From positions 1-64,000 of the IMG/VR virus record IMGVR_UViG_3300030294_000005: 64,000 bases of DNA. One strand, written 5' to 3'. The notes under the pieces are model-generated. The model did not search any database. It was not told where the DNA came from and worked only from the letters and a program-made list of their open reading frames with translations. The DNA is from a virus. This document shows positions 1 to 8,057 of this stretch, piece by piece. Within the stretch, counting starts at the first letter, position 1. Every line of letters starts with the position of its first letter. Both the position numbers and the translations under genes were made by a program.

Positions 1-110
1 GCCCCTCAACCTATCTATCTGGTAAGGATGCGGTTAAAAAATATAAAGATGATGGATATATAGAAAAAGATAATAAGAAAGTTATAAGATTTGTAGAAGA
101 TCCTAAATAA
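1..110 (+). CDS. C-terminal end of an unidentified protein (partial)
   Basis: An open frame enters from the left edge (first full codon at base 3) and stops with TAA at 108-110. The visible 35 residues are lysine and aspartate rich and end in VIRFVEDPK. That ending resembles the tail of the next protein (PIRFIE), so this may be the end of another homing-endonuclease-type protein with a C-terminal DNA-binding segment. Too little is present to assign a function. Confidence 0.5.
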   Translation, partial: PSTYLSGKDAVKKYKDDGYIEKDNKKVIRFVEDPK

Positions 111-127
111 CAATGAAGGTGAATTAA

Positions 128-955
128 TTGGATAAAGAAGTAGAATATTCGATATATGGAGATTGGGAAATGATAGAGCGTAATTCTGGAATTAAAAAAT
201 TTAATTCCATACTGGCTACTTATAAATGTAAAAGATGTGGGAATCTAAAAAATATGATTCCCTCTCAACTAATTCATTATAGAGTTGTTTGTGAAACTTG
301 TAAAAATAAATTCTATAAAAATCATTATATAGGAATGACATTTGGTAAATTAAAAATAGTAGAATATTTGGGTTTGAAAGATAAATATTATTATTATAAA
401 TGTATATGTTCTTGTAAAACAGATATATCGGATAGGGAATTTAGACTTTCTAATCTATTAAATGGCAATAGTGAATCATGTGGATGCGAACAAAATAAAC
501 AAACTCATGGATTAACAAATACTAGAATATATAAAATATATAGAGGAATGATAAGAAGATGTTATAATTTAAATGAAAGTAACTATGATAGATATGGTGG
601 TAGAGGAATATTTATTTGTGATGAATGGCTAATAGAAGAGAATGATCAAGGTCTTAAGAACTTTTATAATTGGTCTATTAGGAATGGATATAATGAAGAT
701 CTATCTATAGATAGAATTGATAATGATGGCCCATATGCACCATGGAATTGTAGGTGGACTACTGATAATGTACAAGCAAATAATACTAGTACAAATCATA
801 TTATAAATATTAATGGATATGATTATACTATATCACAGATTGCTTATAGATATTCTATAGAGTATAACTGGTTGTCAAATAAAATAAACAAAGGAATATC
901 TATAAATGAAATTATAAAAGATAAAAAAGAAAAACCTATACGTTTTATTGAATAA
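128..955 (+). CDS. HNH-like endonuclease with zinc-binding N-terminus
   Basis: A free-standing endonuclease-type protein of 275 residues starting at TTG, 7 bases after an AAGGTGA ribosome binding site. The N-terminal half has Cys pairs CKRCG and CETC, then CSCK and CGC, consistent with zinc knuckles. The C-terminal half has the phage family signature RYGGRGIFICDEW, then LSIDRIDNDGPYAPWNCRW followed by QANN, an HNH-like core, and ends in a helix-turn-helix-like tail (TISQIAYRYSIEYNWL). A clear paralog lies at 62501-63406. It is not inside a recognisable intron, so it may act as a free-standing homing endonuclease. Family assignment is firm; target unknown. Confidence 0.8.
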   Translation: MDKEVEYSIYGDWEMIERNSGIKKFNSILATYKCKRCGNLKNMIPSQLIHYRVVCETCKNKFYKNHYIGMTFGKLKIVEYLGLKDKYYYYKCICSCKTDISDREFRLSNLLNGNSESCGCEQNKQTHGLTNTRIYKIYRGMIRRCYNLNESNYDRYGGRGIFICDEWLIEENDQGLKNFYNWSIRNGYNEDLSIDRIDNDGPYAPWNCRWTTDNVQANNTSTNHIININGYDYTISQIAYRYSIEYNWLSNKINKGISINEIIKDKKEKPIRFIE

Positions 956-975
956 AAATAGTAGAGGGTGATATT

Positions 976-1380
976 ATGGAATTTTTAATTATAGATGATG
1001 ATAATAGCAAGATAGAAAAAGTATCTAAATATATGGGCAGTAATACTTTATATGCTGCCCGTTCTTTTAATAGTGCATTACAAACTATATATGCCAGTAT
1101 ATGTACTAACATATATGATGGGGTTATATTAGATATGTCATTTCCTAGATTTGATAATGAACCATGGACTATAAAAAGTAATATGGGACTTCAAATACTA
1201 CATAGAATGAAGCATCGTAAAATAGATATTCCAGTATTAATATACTCATCTGAAAATAATAATGATACAAGTGAGTATAAAAATGTAAAAGGGTTTGTAT
1301 GCAATGATAATCATTGTATAGAGAAAGAGATTCTAGATTTTATTGATATATGCAATAAGATTAAAGAAAATAAATCATAA
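976..1380 (+). CDS. Stand-alone receiver-like (CheY-type) protein
   Basis: The 134-residue protein has the landmarks of a response-regulator receiver domain and nothing else: an acidic pocket DDD at 7-9 after a hydrophobic strand, a candidate phosphoacceptor Asp53 in GVILDMSFP, a Ser at 91 after the strand IPVLIYSS, and Lys105 followed by Gly-Phe. No output domain or histidine kinase is visible nearby. The start ATG follows GAGGGTGAT. It could be a CheY-like partner of a host kinase or a degenerate receiver fold used for protein binding. The fold is inferred from motifs only. Confidence 0.6.
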   Translation: MEFLIIDDDNSKIEKVSKYMGSNTLYAARSFNSALQTIYASICTNIYDGVILDMSFPRFDNEPWTIKSNMGLQILHRMKHRKIDIPVLIYSSENNNDTSEYKNVKGFVCNDNHCIEKEILDFIDICNKIKENKS

Positions 1381-1412
1381 CTGCATTATATTATATCAAA
1401 AGGAGTAAACTA

Positions 1413-1748
1413 ATGATTGAAGTTGGCAAAAAAGTAGTAATAAGAGATGCAATGGATAATAGCTTAATTGGTAAACCAGGAATTGTACAAGAGATGAGTG
1501 GAGGAGATAGTAGTAGTGGTCGTATTACATGTTGTAGATTAGAAATTGATGGTAAAAAAGGCTCATGGCTAAATGCATGGTCATTAGATAGTATTGAAGA
1601 AGTACTTGAAGTTAAAAACACATTATTCAATACATTTAGTTATGATGAAAGTAGGAGCACTGCTAAAAAACTTAGATATAAATATTTTGAGTTTAATGGA
1701 AATATTTATAATGTAGAGGATACTGAAATGAAAAGAATATTTAAATAA
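1413..1748 (+). CDS. Small protein, possible SH3/KOW-like barrel
   Basis: A 111-residue protein with AAAAGGAG upstream. The first 70 residues have a beta-rich pattern with GKKVVIRD, GKPGIVQEM and a Gly-Ser rich turn, then LEIDGKKGSWLNAWSLDSIEEV, which is what small SH3 or KOW-like barrels look like. No catalytic motif is visible and the function is unknown. Confidence 0.6.
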   Translation: MIEVGKKVVIRDAMDNSLIGKPGIVQEMSGGDSSSGRITCCRLEIDGKKGSWLNAWSLDSIEEVLEVKNTLFNTFSYDESRSTAKKLRYKYFEFNGNIYNVEDTEMKRIFK

Positions 1749-1754
1749 TAAATT

Positions 1755-1780
1755 AGCATACAAGTTAATACTTGTATGCT
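1755..1780 (+). other. Intergenic RNA hairpin
   Basis: A perfect 10-bp inverted repeat, AGCATACAAG and CTTGTATGCT, with a 6-base loop, sits between two genes. No T-run follows, so an RNA processing or stability element is more likely than a strong terminator. Confidence 0.5.
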
Positions 1781-1807
1781 AGAATATCTTTAAAGGAAGT
1801 GATATCA

Positions 1808-1987
1808 ATGACTATTGGAATAAAAATAATGATATGTATAATAGCTTTACTACTTACTATAATAATGAAACGTGGAACACCAGCAAAAATTATGAGATAT
1901 GATATAATAGCATTTGTAATAATTTTTATAATTTATTTAATTATAATAGGGGTATTAGATATGGGTATATTTACCAAACTTGTTTAA
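1808..1987 (+). CDS. Small two-helix membrane protein
   Basis: A 59-residue protein with two hydrophobic stretches, IGIKIMICIIALLLTIIM and IIAFVIIFIIYLIIIGVL, separated by a short basic loop. The ATG at 1808 is chosen over an upstream in-frame TTG because AAAGGAAGTGA lies just before it. It is probably an inner-membrane protein; role unknown. Confidence 0.6.
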   Translation: MTIGIKIMICIIALLLTIIMKRGTPAKIMRYDIIAFVIIFIIYLIIIGVLDMGIFTKLV

Positions 1988-1993
1988 TCTAAT

Positions 1994-2024
1994 TATTATA
2001 ATTATATATTATAAATATGAGTAA
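1994..2024 (+). promoter_or_regulatory. Phage promoter motif
   Basis: The segment contains AATTATATATTATAAATATG followed by AGTAATAAAA, a good match to the motif repeated upstream of many genes in this window. It lies about 30 bases before the next start codon. Confidence 0.55.
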
Positions 2025-2052
2025 TAAAAAAATTAAAGAAAGGTTGTAGTGA

Positions 2053-2514
2053 ATGAAAAATAAATCAACACTAATTTTAGTTATATCATTTCTTATATTC
2101 TTCTTTACACCGTTATCTAATAATTTTATATTTACTATTAGTATTACTCAATGGTTTTGTGTTTTATTCATATATTTTAAAATAAATAAAAGAGAGGCTG
2201 TACAAATGAAAGATAAAGCAATAACAATTTTAATTATTTCATCTATTATATTTTTATTAAGCATTGCTGGTAGTCATTATGTATTTGCTATTGGAGTAAC
2301 CCAGTGGGTTATTGTATTAGTTATAATTATGATATCAAAATTACATTGGTATCCATTAGATTTAATGAAGTTCAATGATACTAAATTAGATAAGGCATTA
2401 AAAGAACGAAAATATTTATCAGTTTTTGCTTATGCAATGTCTATGCCAGCTGTTGCTATAGGAGTTATATGGGTAGTAGTATTGGTTGTAATGGTTTGGT
2501 TTATTCAATTTTAA
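2053..2514 (+). CDS. Membrane protein with internal duplication
   Basis: The 153-residue protein has at least four membrane segments. Residues 1-45 and 52-96 look like two copies of one unit: MKNKSTLILVISFLIFFFTP against MKDKAITILIISSIIFLLSI, and FTISITQWFCVLF against FAIGVTQWVIVLV. The second copy begins with an ATG (2206) that has GAGAGG upstream, as if two small membrane-protein genes had fused or the second could be made separately. A further hydrophobic segment follows near the C-terminus. Function unknown. Confidence 0.65.
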   Translation: MKNKSTLILVISFLIFFFTPLSNNFIFTISITQWFCVLFIYFKINKREAVQMKDKAITILIISSIIFLLSIAGSHYVFAIGVTQWVIVLVIIMISKLHWYPLDLMKFNDTKLDKALKERKYLSVFAYAMSMPAVAIGVIWVVVLVVMVWFIQF

Positions 2515-2536
2515 AGATAAAAGGAGATGTTTTTTA

Positions 2537-2914
2537 ATGGATAATAATAAAGAAATTACTATAGGCGATAATAAATTATTAAACTCTAGTATTAATATTA
2601 GAATTGCTGAATTAAAAAAATTAAAAGCAAGTAATCCAGATTTAGAAAAAGATATTGATGAAAAAATCTGGGAATATAAAACAATGTTATATAAGTATCA
2701 ACAAGCTATTATGCCAGATCATGATCACGATGGACCAAAGTATATTAATGAAACTATTAAATCTGCCAATCCTAATAATAAAATAATAATAATGGAAGAG
2801 CCTAGCAATATTGAAAATATGCTTATACGATTTGCTAAACTTTTTGTACAGGATATGGCCAAGGGTGATAATCAAACCTTCATTCCTAAGATTATTGATG
2901 AAGTTAAAGAATAA
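2537..2914 (+). CDS. Unknown protein
   Basis: A 125-residue hydrophilic protein preceded by AAAGGAGATG. The first half is helical and probably coiled-coil (IRIAELKKLKASNPDLEKDI), followed by a short DHDHDG stretch that could bind metal. I recognise no family. It ends just before a bidirectional terminator shared with the converging protease gene. Confidence 0.55.
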   Translation: MDNNKEITIGDNKLLNSSINIRIAELKKLKASNPDLEKDIDEKIWEYKTMLYKYQQAIMPDHDHDGPKYINETIKSANPNNKIIIMEEPSNIENMLIRFAKLFVQDMAKGDNQTFIPKIIDEVKE

Positions 2915-2922
2915 AATATAAA

Positions 2923-2960
2923 AAACTAGTATCCAAATCGGATACTAGTTTATTTTTTAT
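2923..2960. terminator. Bidirectional intrinsic terminator
   Basis: A 12-bp stem (AAACTAGTATCC, loop AAATC, GGATACTAGTTT) is followed by TATTTTTTATT on the plus strand. It lies between two convergent genes and has A-rich sequence on the other side, so it can serve both. Confidence 0.8.
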
Positions 2961-3781
2961 TAAAAATTCTTATCGCAATAATTCATTATCTCATTCTGAA
3001 TATGAGATTCAAGATTTATAACTAAAATAGAACCATTCTTATCTACAAGTTGAACTCTTCTTCCTTTATCAACAATACCTATTGATTCATATAAAAGTTC
3101 AAACGATTCTAATACATTATTAAGATTACCTGATTCCATTTTTATATAATCAATAACTGATTGATTAGTTATAGGAATTATAAGTCCTGGATCATTATTT
3201 TGTAGTAATACGTTAGTACCGCTTATACCAGCAGATTCACTAACTACTTTTGTCATATATGCAGATTCATGTGATGGATAAATTACTCTATCCCATGTTA
3301 TGATTTTTATGTTCTTTACTTCAGCACCTCTACCTGTATTTTGTATAGTACCTAAAGCTCGTAATGACCATGATGGGAATTCTCCATCCATTATGTCATC
3401 ATTAAAATCTCTACCTAAATCATTATTACAGCCTCTAACATGAGCCATTATGTTGTTGCCATCAACCCATAATTTTAAGATCTTAGAACATGTATTATTA
3501 GGATCAATTGTTTGTTGTCGTCCTATATCTTTAAGCATTGGATGCCCATTTTCATTTTTCATATTACCTGTTTTTATTAATTCAAGAATTCTTGGACTTT
3601 TAGTTTCTGGTATTAATTCTTCTCCAGCATAGAATCTTCCATTTCTATTTTTTTTATTAATATCTTGTAATATTACTTCTACTGTTAATTTATCACTTTT
3701 ATCTCCAATGATAGTTGCTTCTTTTCTTTCAGAGGCAGCAGTTTCATTTATAATAAATCCTATTTTACTATCTAACATCAT
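2960..3781 (-). CDS. Prohead core protease (T4 gp21-like serine protease)
   Basis: The 273-residue protein matches the capsid maturation proteases of myoviruses. It opens with the strand VEVILQDINKKNRNGRFY, the usual N-x-N-G-R-x-Y entry motif, has the candidate catalytic His80 in NENGHPML, and the candidate catalytic Ser139 in PSWSLRALG. In the family this enzyme cleaves the scaffold and the capsid N-terminus inside the prohead. The C-terminal 100 residues are extra and may be a targeting or pro-segment. Start ATG follows GGGAGG; two adjacent ATGs are possible. The capsid gene lies 12 kb away on the other strand. Confidence 0.75.
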   Translation of the reverse strand: MMLDSKIGFIINETAASERKEATIIGDKSDKLTVEVILQDINKKNRNGRFYAGEELIPETKSPRILELIKTGNMKNENGHPMLKDIGRQQTIDPNNTCSKILKLWVDGNNIMAHVRGCNNDLGRDFNDDIMDGEFPSWSLRALGTIQNTGRGAEVKNIKIITWDRVIYPSHESAYMTKVVSESAGISGTNVLLQNNDPGLIIPITNQSVIDYIKMESGNLNNVLESFELLYESIGIVDKGRRVQLVDKNGSILVINLESHIQNEIMNYCDKNF

Positions 3782-3845
3782 ATACCTCCCTTTTACTTAT
3801 TTACTATGATGTTATTTTGATAAGAATTGTAAAAGCATATATTTT

Positions 3846-3930
3846 CAACTATATACTATAAATATGAATAAAAGTTTAATAGTATCTTTTGTTTAAAAAA
3901 ATATAAACTATTTAATTTAAGGAGGATTAT
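3846..3930 (+). promoter_or_regulatory. Phage promoter motif with structured 5' leader
   Basis: The segment has CTATATACTATAAATATGAA followed by TAAAAG, close to the repeated promoter motif, then an imperfect inverted repeat TTTAATAGT and ACTATTTAA around a 25-base loop, ending at an AAGGAGG site. The same arrangement is found at 6371, 9565, 36971 and 48044. Confidence 0.55.
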
Positions 3931-3934
3931 TAAT

Positions 3935-4003
3935 ATGAAAAAAGTATCAATTCTTATTAAAAATATTCAGGAACCTAGAAAAAGAAGATGTGGAACAAAA
4001 TGA
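3935..4003 (+). CDS. 22-residue leader peptide
   Basis: A short ORF, too small for most gene finders, starts at ATG after a very strong TTAAGGAGG site and reads MKKVSILIKNIQEPRKRRCG then two more residues. Its TGA overlaps the ATG of the next gene as ATGA, so it probably drives translation of that gene by coupling. It could also be a functional micropeptide. Confidence 0.5.
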   Translation: MKKVSILIKNIQEPRKRRCGTK

Positions 4004-4323
4004 AAATGCAAATTGAGTTATCAGAGATAGAAGAGTTTGCTAGAAACAAGATGCTCTTTGATGCTGGTAAAGTAATAAACAAAGACATAATGAATATGTT
4101 TATGGATATTACTAATAAATGTACTCAATATAGTTTTGGTAAAATATCTATTACTGAAGAATCTATTATTGTAGATATTGATCCAAAATGTTTTACTGAA
4201 TTTTTTGAATTACTAAATAAATTTCTAGTATTAATATTACCATCTGTTGAATATGGTATGGAACTAGGGGATATGGTAATAGAATCGATGCAATTATTTA
4301 ATAAAAAATGGGGAGGAAAATAA
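4000..4323 (+). CDS. Unknown small protein
   Basis: A 107-residue protein of mixed helical character (MKMQIELSEIEEFARNKM at the start, a hydrophobic stretch FLVLILPSVEYGMEL near the end). The ATG at 4000 is preferred because it overlaps the stop of the preceding leader peptide; an ATG at 3988 is also in frame. The following gene has similar size and a similar late hydrophobic patch, so the two may be diverged relatives. Confidence 0.5.
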   Translation: MKMQIELSEIEEFARNKMLFDAGKVINKDIMNMFMDITNKCTQYSFGKISITEESIIVDIDPKCFTEFFELLNKFLVLILPSVEYGMELGDMVIESMQLFNKKWGGK

Positions 4324-4325
4324 TA

Positions 4326-4694
4326 ATGAGAATTAAAATTGACATGACAATTAAAGAGAGGGAGCATTTATTTAAATTATGTAGTTTGTTAAAAATTAAG
4401 ATGGCTCCTACTAAAGGAAAGTGGGGATGTATAACTCCAAGTTATGCATTTGTTGAAGAAAAATGTTTTATTGATTTTATAAAAATCCTAACAGCAATGG
4501 CACCTAAGATTATTAGTTTGTTTGACTTTGTATCAGCATTGCTTCCAATAATCAAAGATGCTTTTACTAAATTTGGTAATACATGGTATACTGATACTAC
4601 AAGTGTATCAGCAGTTGAATTTGATCAATATCAAACTGAATCAAATCCTGAAGATAAAAAACAAAGTAAGGATAAAGATAAAAAGAAATCTTAA
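4326..4694 (+). CDS. Unknown small protein with charged tail
   Basis: A 122-residue protein starting at ATG 4326 behind GGGGAGG. It has a central hydrophobic helix (IDFIKILTAMAPKIISLF) and ends with a lysine and aspartate tail, DKKQSKDKDKKKS. No family recognised. It follows the preceding gene by two bases, so the two are likely co-translated. Confidence 0.5.
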   Translation: MRIKIDMTIKEREHLFKLCSLLKIKMAPTKGKWGCITPSYAFVEEKCFIDFIKILTAMAPKIISLFDFVSALLPIIKDAFTKFGNTWYTDTTSVSAVEFDQYQTESNPEDKKQSKDKDKKKS

Positions 4695-4706
4695 TAAAAA
4701 AGAGAT

Positions 4707-4745
4707 AAACTAGTCATTGCTAGTTTATTTTTTATTTTTTATATA
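4707..4745 (+). terminator. Intrinsic terminator
   Basis: Stem AAACTAG and CTAGTTT with a 6-base loop, followed by a long T-rich tail, closes the three-gene unit upstream. Confidence 0.75.
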
Positions 4746-4784
4746 TCTTCCAACATTATAATAATTAGAAAGAGGTGAGTTTAT

Positions 4785-6362
4785 ATGCCAAGAATTATAG
4801 TTAAACATTCTTCTATAGTATTAGAAGATTATAAATTGGGAGATTGCCAGAAATTAGAAAATTATTTTATGATATATAATCCTGTTACTCATGATTATGA
4901 ATATAGAGGATTAGATTATTCTGAAGAAGAAAATAGATTAATAATACCAAGAGGAATAGATGTTAATTTTATAGAGAAGTTAGTTGGAGTTACTGCAACT
5001 CTAGATACAAAATATGATGACTTTACTTATACGGATCAAACTATGATAAAGTTTCTTCCTAGAGATGCTACACAAAAACAAGCATTAAGATTTACATTAG
5101 GTGAAGGAGAATATAAGACTAATAAATTAAAGTCTCAATTATGTTTAAATCTTTCAACTGGTAAAGGAAAATCATATGTTGCTATAATGACATTGGCCTA
5201 TTCATCTATGAGAGGCATTGTTATAGCATCATCTCTAAATGTACTTCAACAATGGAAGAATTATATATTAGAATATACGGATATATCTGCTAAACAAATA
5301 TTTTTACTATCAGGAGTTGGTAGTATATTTAGTTTATTAAGAAAAGATATTTCTACTTATAAAATTATATTAGCATCGCATAATACAATAAAATCATATG
5401 GTGATACATATGGCTGGGATAAAGTTGGAGAATTATTTAAGTTTATGAAGATAGGAATTAAGTTTTATGATGAAGCACATCTTAATTTTGATAATATATA
5501 TAAGATAGATTATCATACTAATACTAAATATACTATGTATATAACAGCTACTCCAGCTAGGAGTAGTAAAGAACAAAATTTTATATATCAACTATACTTT
5601 AGAAATGTTCCATCAATAAATTTATTTGATGAAGATGAAGATCCACATACTAAATACATTGCTATAAAATATAATAGTCATCCATCTCCAAGAGATTTAA
5701 GTACATGTAAAAATCAATATGGTTTAGATAGGAATAAGTATGTAGGATATATTATTCAAAATGAAAATTATTATAAAATGCTTCATATAATATTAGAATT
5801 AGCATTGAAGCACGATGGAAAAAATCTATTTTATATAGGTACAAATAATGGTATAAAAATTACTAAAGCTTGGATCATAGAAAATTATCCAGAGTTAGAA
5901 CCTATGATAGGAGTTTATACTAGTGATGATTCTTTACGTAATCCTAGTGAAACAAAAGATCAACAATTAGATAAAAAGATAATATTATCAACTACAAAGT
6001 CATGTGGTACGGCTATGGATATAAAAGGCTTAAAAATGACTGTAGTACTAGCTGAACCATTCAAATCTGAAGTCTTAGCAAAGCAAACTTTAGGTAGAAC
6101 TAGAGACAGAGATACATTCTATATAGAAATAGTAGATGCAGGATTCTATCATATTAATAAATATTATAATCAGAAAAAAGATATATTTACAAAATATGCA
6201 ACGGAATGTTCTGATATATTTATGAGTGATGCTGAATTAGATAGTAAGGTTGCTAATATACTTAATAAGAGAACATTAGCTAGATTGAGAGGTTTAAGAG
6301 TTTCTCCTATAAGATTCCTTGAAGATGAAGAAAAAATAAGAGTAATTAAATTTGTAATATAA
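4785..6362 (+). CDS. SF2 DNA helicase (UvsW-like)
   Basis: The 525-residue protein has the ordered motifs of superfamily 2 helicases: Walker A STGKGKS at about 123-130, DEAH box YDEAH at about 228-232, motif III ITATPARS near 255, and an arginine-finger motif QTLGRTRDRD near 440. The N-terminal 100 residues resemble the accessory domain of UvsW-type enzymes, which in T4 remodel branched DNA and clear R-loops. ATP-dependent nucleic-acid unwinding is firm; the exact role is inferred. Start ATG follows AAAGAGGTGA. Confidence 0.8.
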   Translation: MPRIIVKHSSIVLEDYKLGDCQKLENYFMIYNPVTHDYEYRGLDYSEEENRLIIPRGIDVNFIEKLVGVTATLDTKYDDFTYTDQTMIKFLPRDATQKQALRFTLGEGEYKTNKLKSQLCLNLSTGKGKSYVAIMTLAYSSMRGIVIASSLNVLQQWKNYILEYTDISAKQIFLLSGVGSIFSLLRKDISTYKIILASHNTIKSYGDTYGWDKVGELFKFMKIGIKFYDEAHLNFDNIYKIDYHTNTKYTMYITATPARSSKEQNFIYQLYFRNVPSINLFDEDEDPHTKYIAIKYNSHPSPRDLSTCKNQYGLDRNKYVGYIIQNENYYKMLHIILELALKHDGKNLFYIGTNNGIKITKAWIIENYPELEPMIGVYTSDDSLRNPSETKDQQLDKKIILSTTKSCGTAMDIKGLKMTVVLAEPFKSEVLAKQTLGRTRDRDTFYIEIVDAGFYHINKYYNQKKDIFTKYATECSDIFMSDAELDSKVANILNKRTLARLRGLRVSPIRFLEDEEKIRVIKFVI

Positions 6363-6370
6363 TATTATTT

Positions 6371-6455
6371 CAATTATATATTATAAATATGAATAAAAGT
6401 TTATAATAGTATCTTTTATTTATAAAAATTAAAAAACTATTTATTTTAAGGAGGA
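6371..6455 (+). promoter_or_regulatory. Phage promoter motif with leader
   Basis: The segment has CAATTATATATTATAAATAT then GAATAAAAG, the best-conserved form of the repeated motif. Its leader is close in sequence to the one at 3846 (AGTTTATAATAGTATCTTTT), with weak inverted-repeat arms, and ends at AAGGAGG. Confidence 0.6.
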
Positions 6456-6462
6456 TATTAAT

Positions 6463-6843
6463 ATGGAAAAGACAATTCAAGAACCAATTAATTTAGCACA
6501 TGTGTATTCACAGAAAACATTAAATGAGGCTAAGGGTATAATATGTAATTCATTAAATAATCTATTTGGTAAAAATGTATTAGAACTCAAGAGTTCTATA
6601 GCTGAGGTTTCAAATGCAAATATGGGTGGTGTAAATAATCAGGTAATCAATTATGATTTACTTACTGGTAAACCATATTATCCAAATCAACAAGTTGCAC
6701 CACAGAACTTAACTGGAGCTAACAATGAAATGCCAACAACATTAATAACAAATCAAACCGATGATGTTAATAGTGATCTTTATCTAAGTATAGATAGATT
6801 GAATAAACTTGCACCAATAACAATTGATGAAGATTTAAAGTAA
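6463..6843 (+). CDS. Unknown Asn/Gln-rich protein
   Basis: A 126-residue protein with its own promoter and terminator. The first 50 residues are helical; the middle is rich in Asn, Gln and Pro (YYPNQQVAPQNLTGANNEMP), typical of flexible virion or assembly proteins. No family recognised. Single-gene transcription behind a conserved promoter suggests it is needed in quantity. Confidence 0.55.
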   Translation: MEKTIQEPINLAHVYSQKTLNEAKGIICNSLNNLFGKNVLELKSSIAEVSNANMGGVNNQVINYDLLTGKPYYPNQQVAPQNLTGANNEMPTTLITNQTDDVNSDLYLSIDRLNKLAPITIDEDLK

Positions 6844-6852
6844 AAATTAAAG

Positions 6853-6885
6853 ATAATATGGAAGCAATTCCATATTATTTTTTTA
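6853..6885 (+). terminator. Intrinsic terminator
   Basis: An 11-bp stem, ATAATATGGAA and TTCCATATTAT, with a GCAA tetraloop, is followed by seven Ts. Confidence 0.8.
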
Positions 6886-6896
6886 GGAGGTAAGAT

Positions 6897-7664
6897 ATGG
6901 AGGTCATAAAATTTATGCATCAGCAATATGAGAAGATATCCGATGATGTATATTATATAGGAAATAATGCGGTTTTAAAATTTAATGTATCATTGGCTCA
7001 TAAAGCAGAAGATGGTACTAGATATCCATATCATAAGGAATATGAATATTCATCAAGCAAGTATTCAAATATAGATTACAATCTAGTAACTATGAAAAGG
7101 AACTTTGATTATTTTATTTCTATAGAAAATGCAAAAAAAACAGATAGCAATGATAAAGAATATATTATGATACGTATAGAAGATATGTATTATGTACTTA
7201 ATCAATTAAAAATGGCATATAGATGGTTTACGGATAAAGAGTTTATTAACTTGTATAAATATGATGATAAGAAGAAAATGATAATATTTAATAGACCAGA
7301 TTCTATATGTATAAGTAATTTAGCTATGGATAAATATATTAAACTGGACCCTATAGTATTAGAATATTCTAATGGAGTTCAACAGGGTGGAATAAGAATG
7401 ACATTATCTAATGAAGGTAATTATGTAGATATTGGTATTCCAAAATTTGAAGGATTATTATATACATTAAGTACATTTAATATGTATGAGTGTGCTCAGA
7501 ATGTTATTAATTATCTTCAAAGACCTGAGTTAGGTACAAACTCTTATAAATTTAATAATGCTCAAGACACATCTAATAGTGGATATGTTGAAGGTGGAAA
7601 CAATAGACAAATAAAAGCTAATTCAAAGGGTAAATCATTCTTTGATAAAATGGATGAAATATAA
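6897..7664 (+). CDS. Conserved phage-type protein, possibly nucleic-acid binding
   Basis: A 255-residue protein starting after TTAGGAGG. The body is rich in aromatic beta strands (YYIGNNAVLKFNVSLAHK, YIMIRIEDMYYVLNQL), and the C-terminus is a flexible polar linker ending in an acidic tip, FFDKMDEI. That layout, a folded core plus acidic tip, is shared with the protein at 19138 and is seen in single-strand DNA binding proteins, but no diagnostic motif is present. Function is a guess. Confidence 0.5.
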   Translation: MEVIKFMHQQYEKISDDVYYIGNNAVLKFNVSLAHKAEDGTRYPYHKEYEYSSSKYSNIDYNLVTMKRNFDYFISIENAKKTDSNDKEYIMIRIEDMYYVLNQLKMAYRWFTDKEFINLYKYDDKKKMIIFNRPDSICISNLAMDKYIKLDPIVLEYSNGVQQGGIRMTLSNEGNYVDIGIPKFEGLLYTLSTFNMYECAQNVINYLQRPELGTNSYKFNNAQDTSNSGYVEGGNNRQIKANSKGKSFFDKMDEI

Positions 7665-7677
7665 GGTGGTGTATAAA

Positions 7678-8043
7678 ATGAGAATTAGAACTTTAATAAA
7701 AATGTATAATAATAAATTAGAGATCTATAGTGATGAGACTATTGATTTTACATTTGATATAATTCATAATAAAGTAGCTAAGACTATCATATATCATAAA
7801 GATGACGATAAATTTAAAGCTATTTTAATTTTACATGATGGAGATGTAATACACATCAGTGGTCTAATAAATTCTTATGTATTTATTAAAACAGATAATA
7901 CTAAATGGATTGTTCATGGTACTATAAAAGATAAAATATTAAAAAATAATAAGAAATATTTATTAGCAATAACTCCTGGATCAGCAATAAATGGATTATT
8001 TCATAATATTCAAAAACAGATAAAACTAGAGAGCGATCTCTAG
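7678..8043 (+). CDS. Unknown small protein
   Basis: A 121-residue protein starting at ATG 7678 behind AAGGTGGTG; an upstream in-frame start would overlap the previous gene and lacks a binding site. It is beta-rich (ILILHDGDVIHISGLINSYV) with no recognised motif. Its last codons form the left arm of the terminator, and its stop TAG lies in the right arm. Confidence 0.5.
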   Translation: MRIRTLIKMYNNKLEIYSDETIDFTFDIIHNKVAKTIIYHKDDDKFKAILILHDGDVIHISGLINSYVFIKTDNTKWIVHGTIKDKILKNNKKYLLAITPGSAINGLFHNIQKQIKLESDL

Positions 8044-8057
8044 TTTTATTTTTTATT
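8020..8057. terminator. Bidirectional intrinsic terminator
   Basis: A 13-bp stem, ATAAAACTAGAGA and TCTCTAGTTTTAT, with a GCGA loop, followed by TTTTTTATTT on the plus strand and TTTTTG on the minus, between convergent genes. It overlaps the end of the plus-strand gene. Confidence 0.8.
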
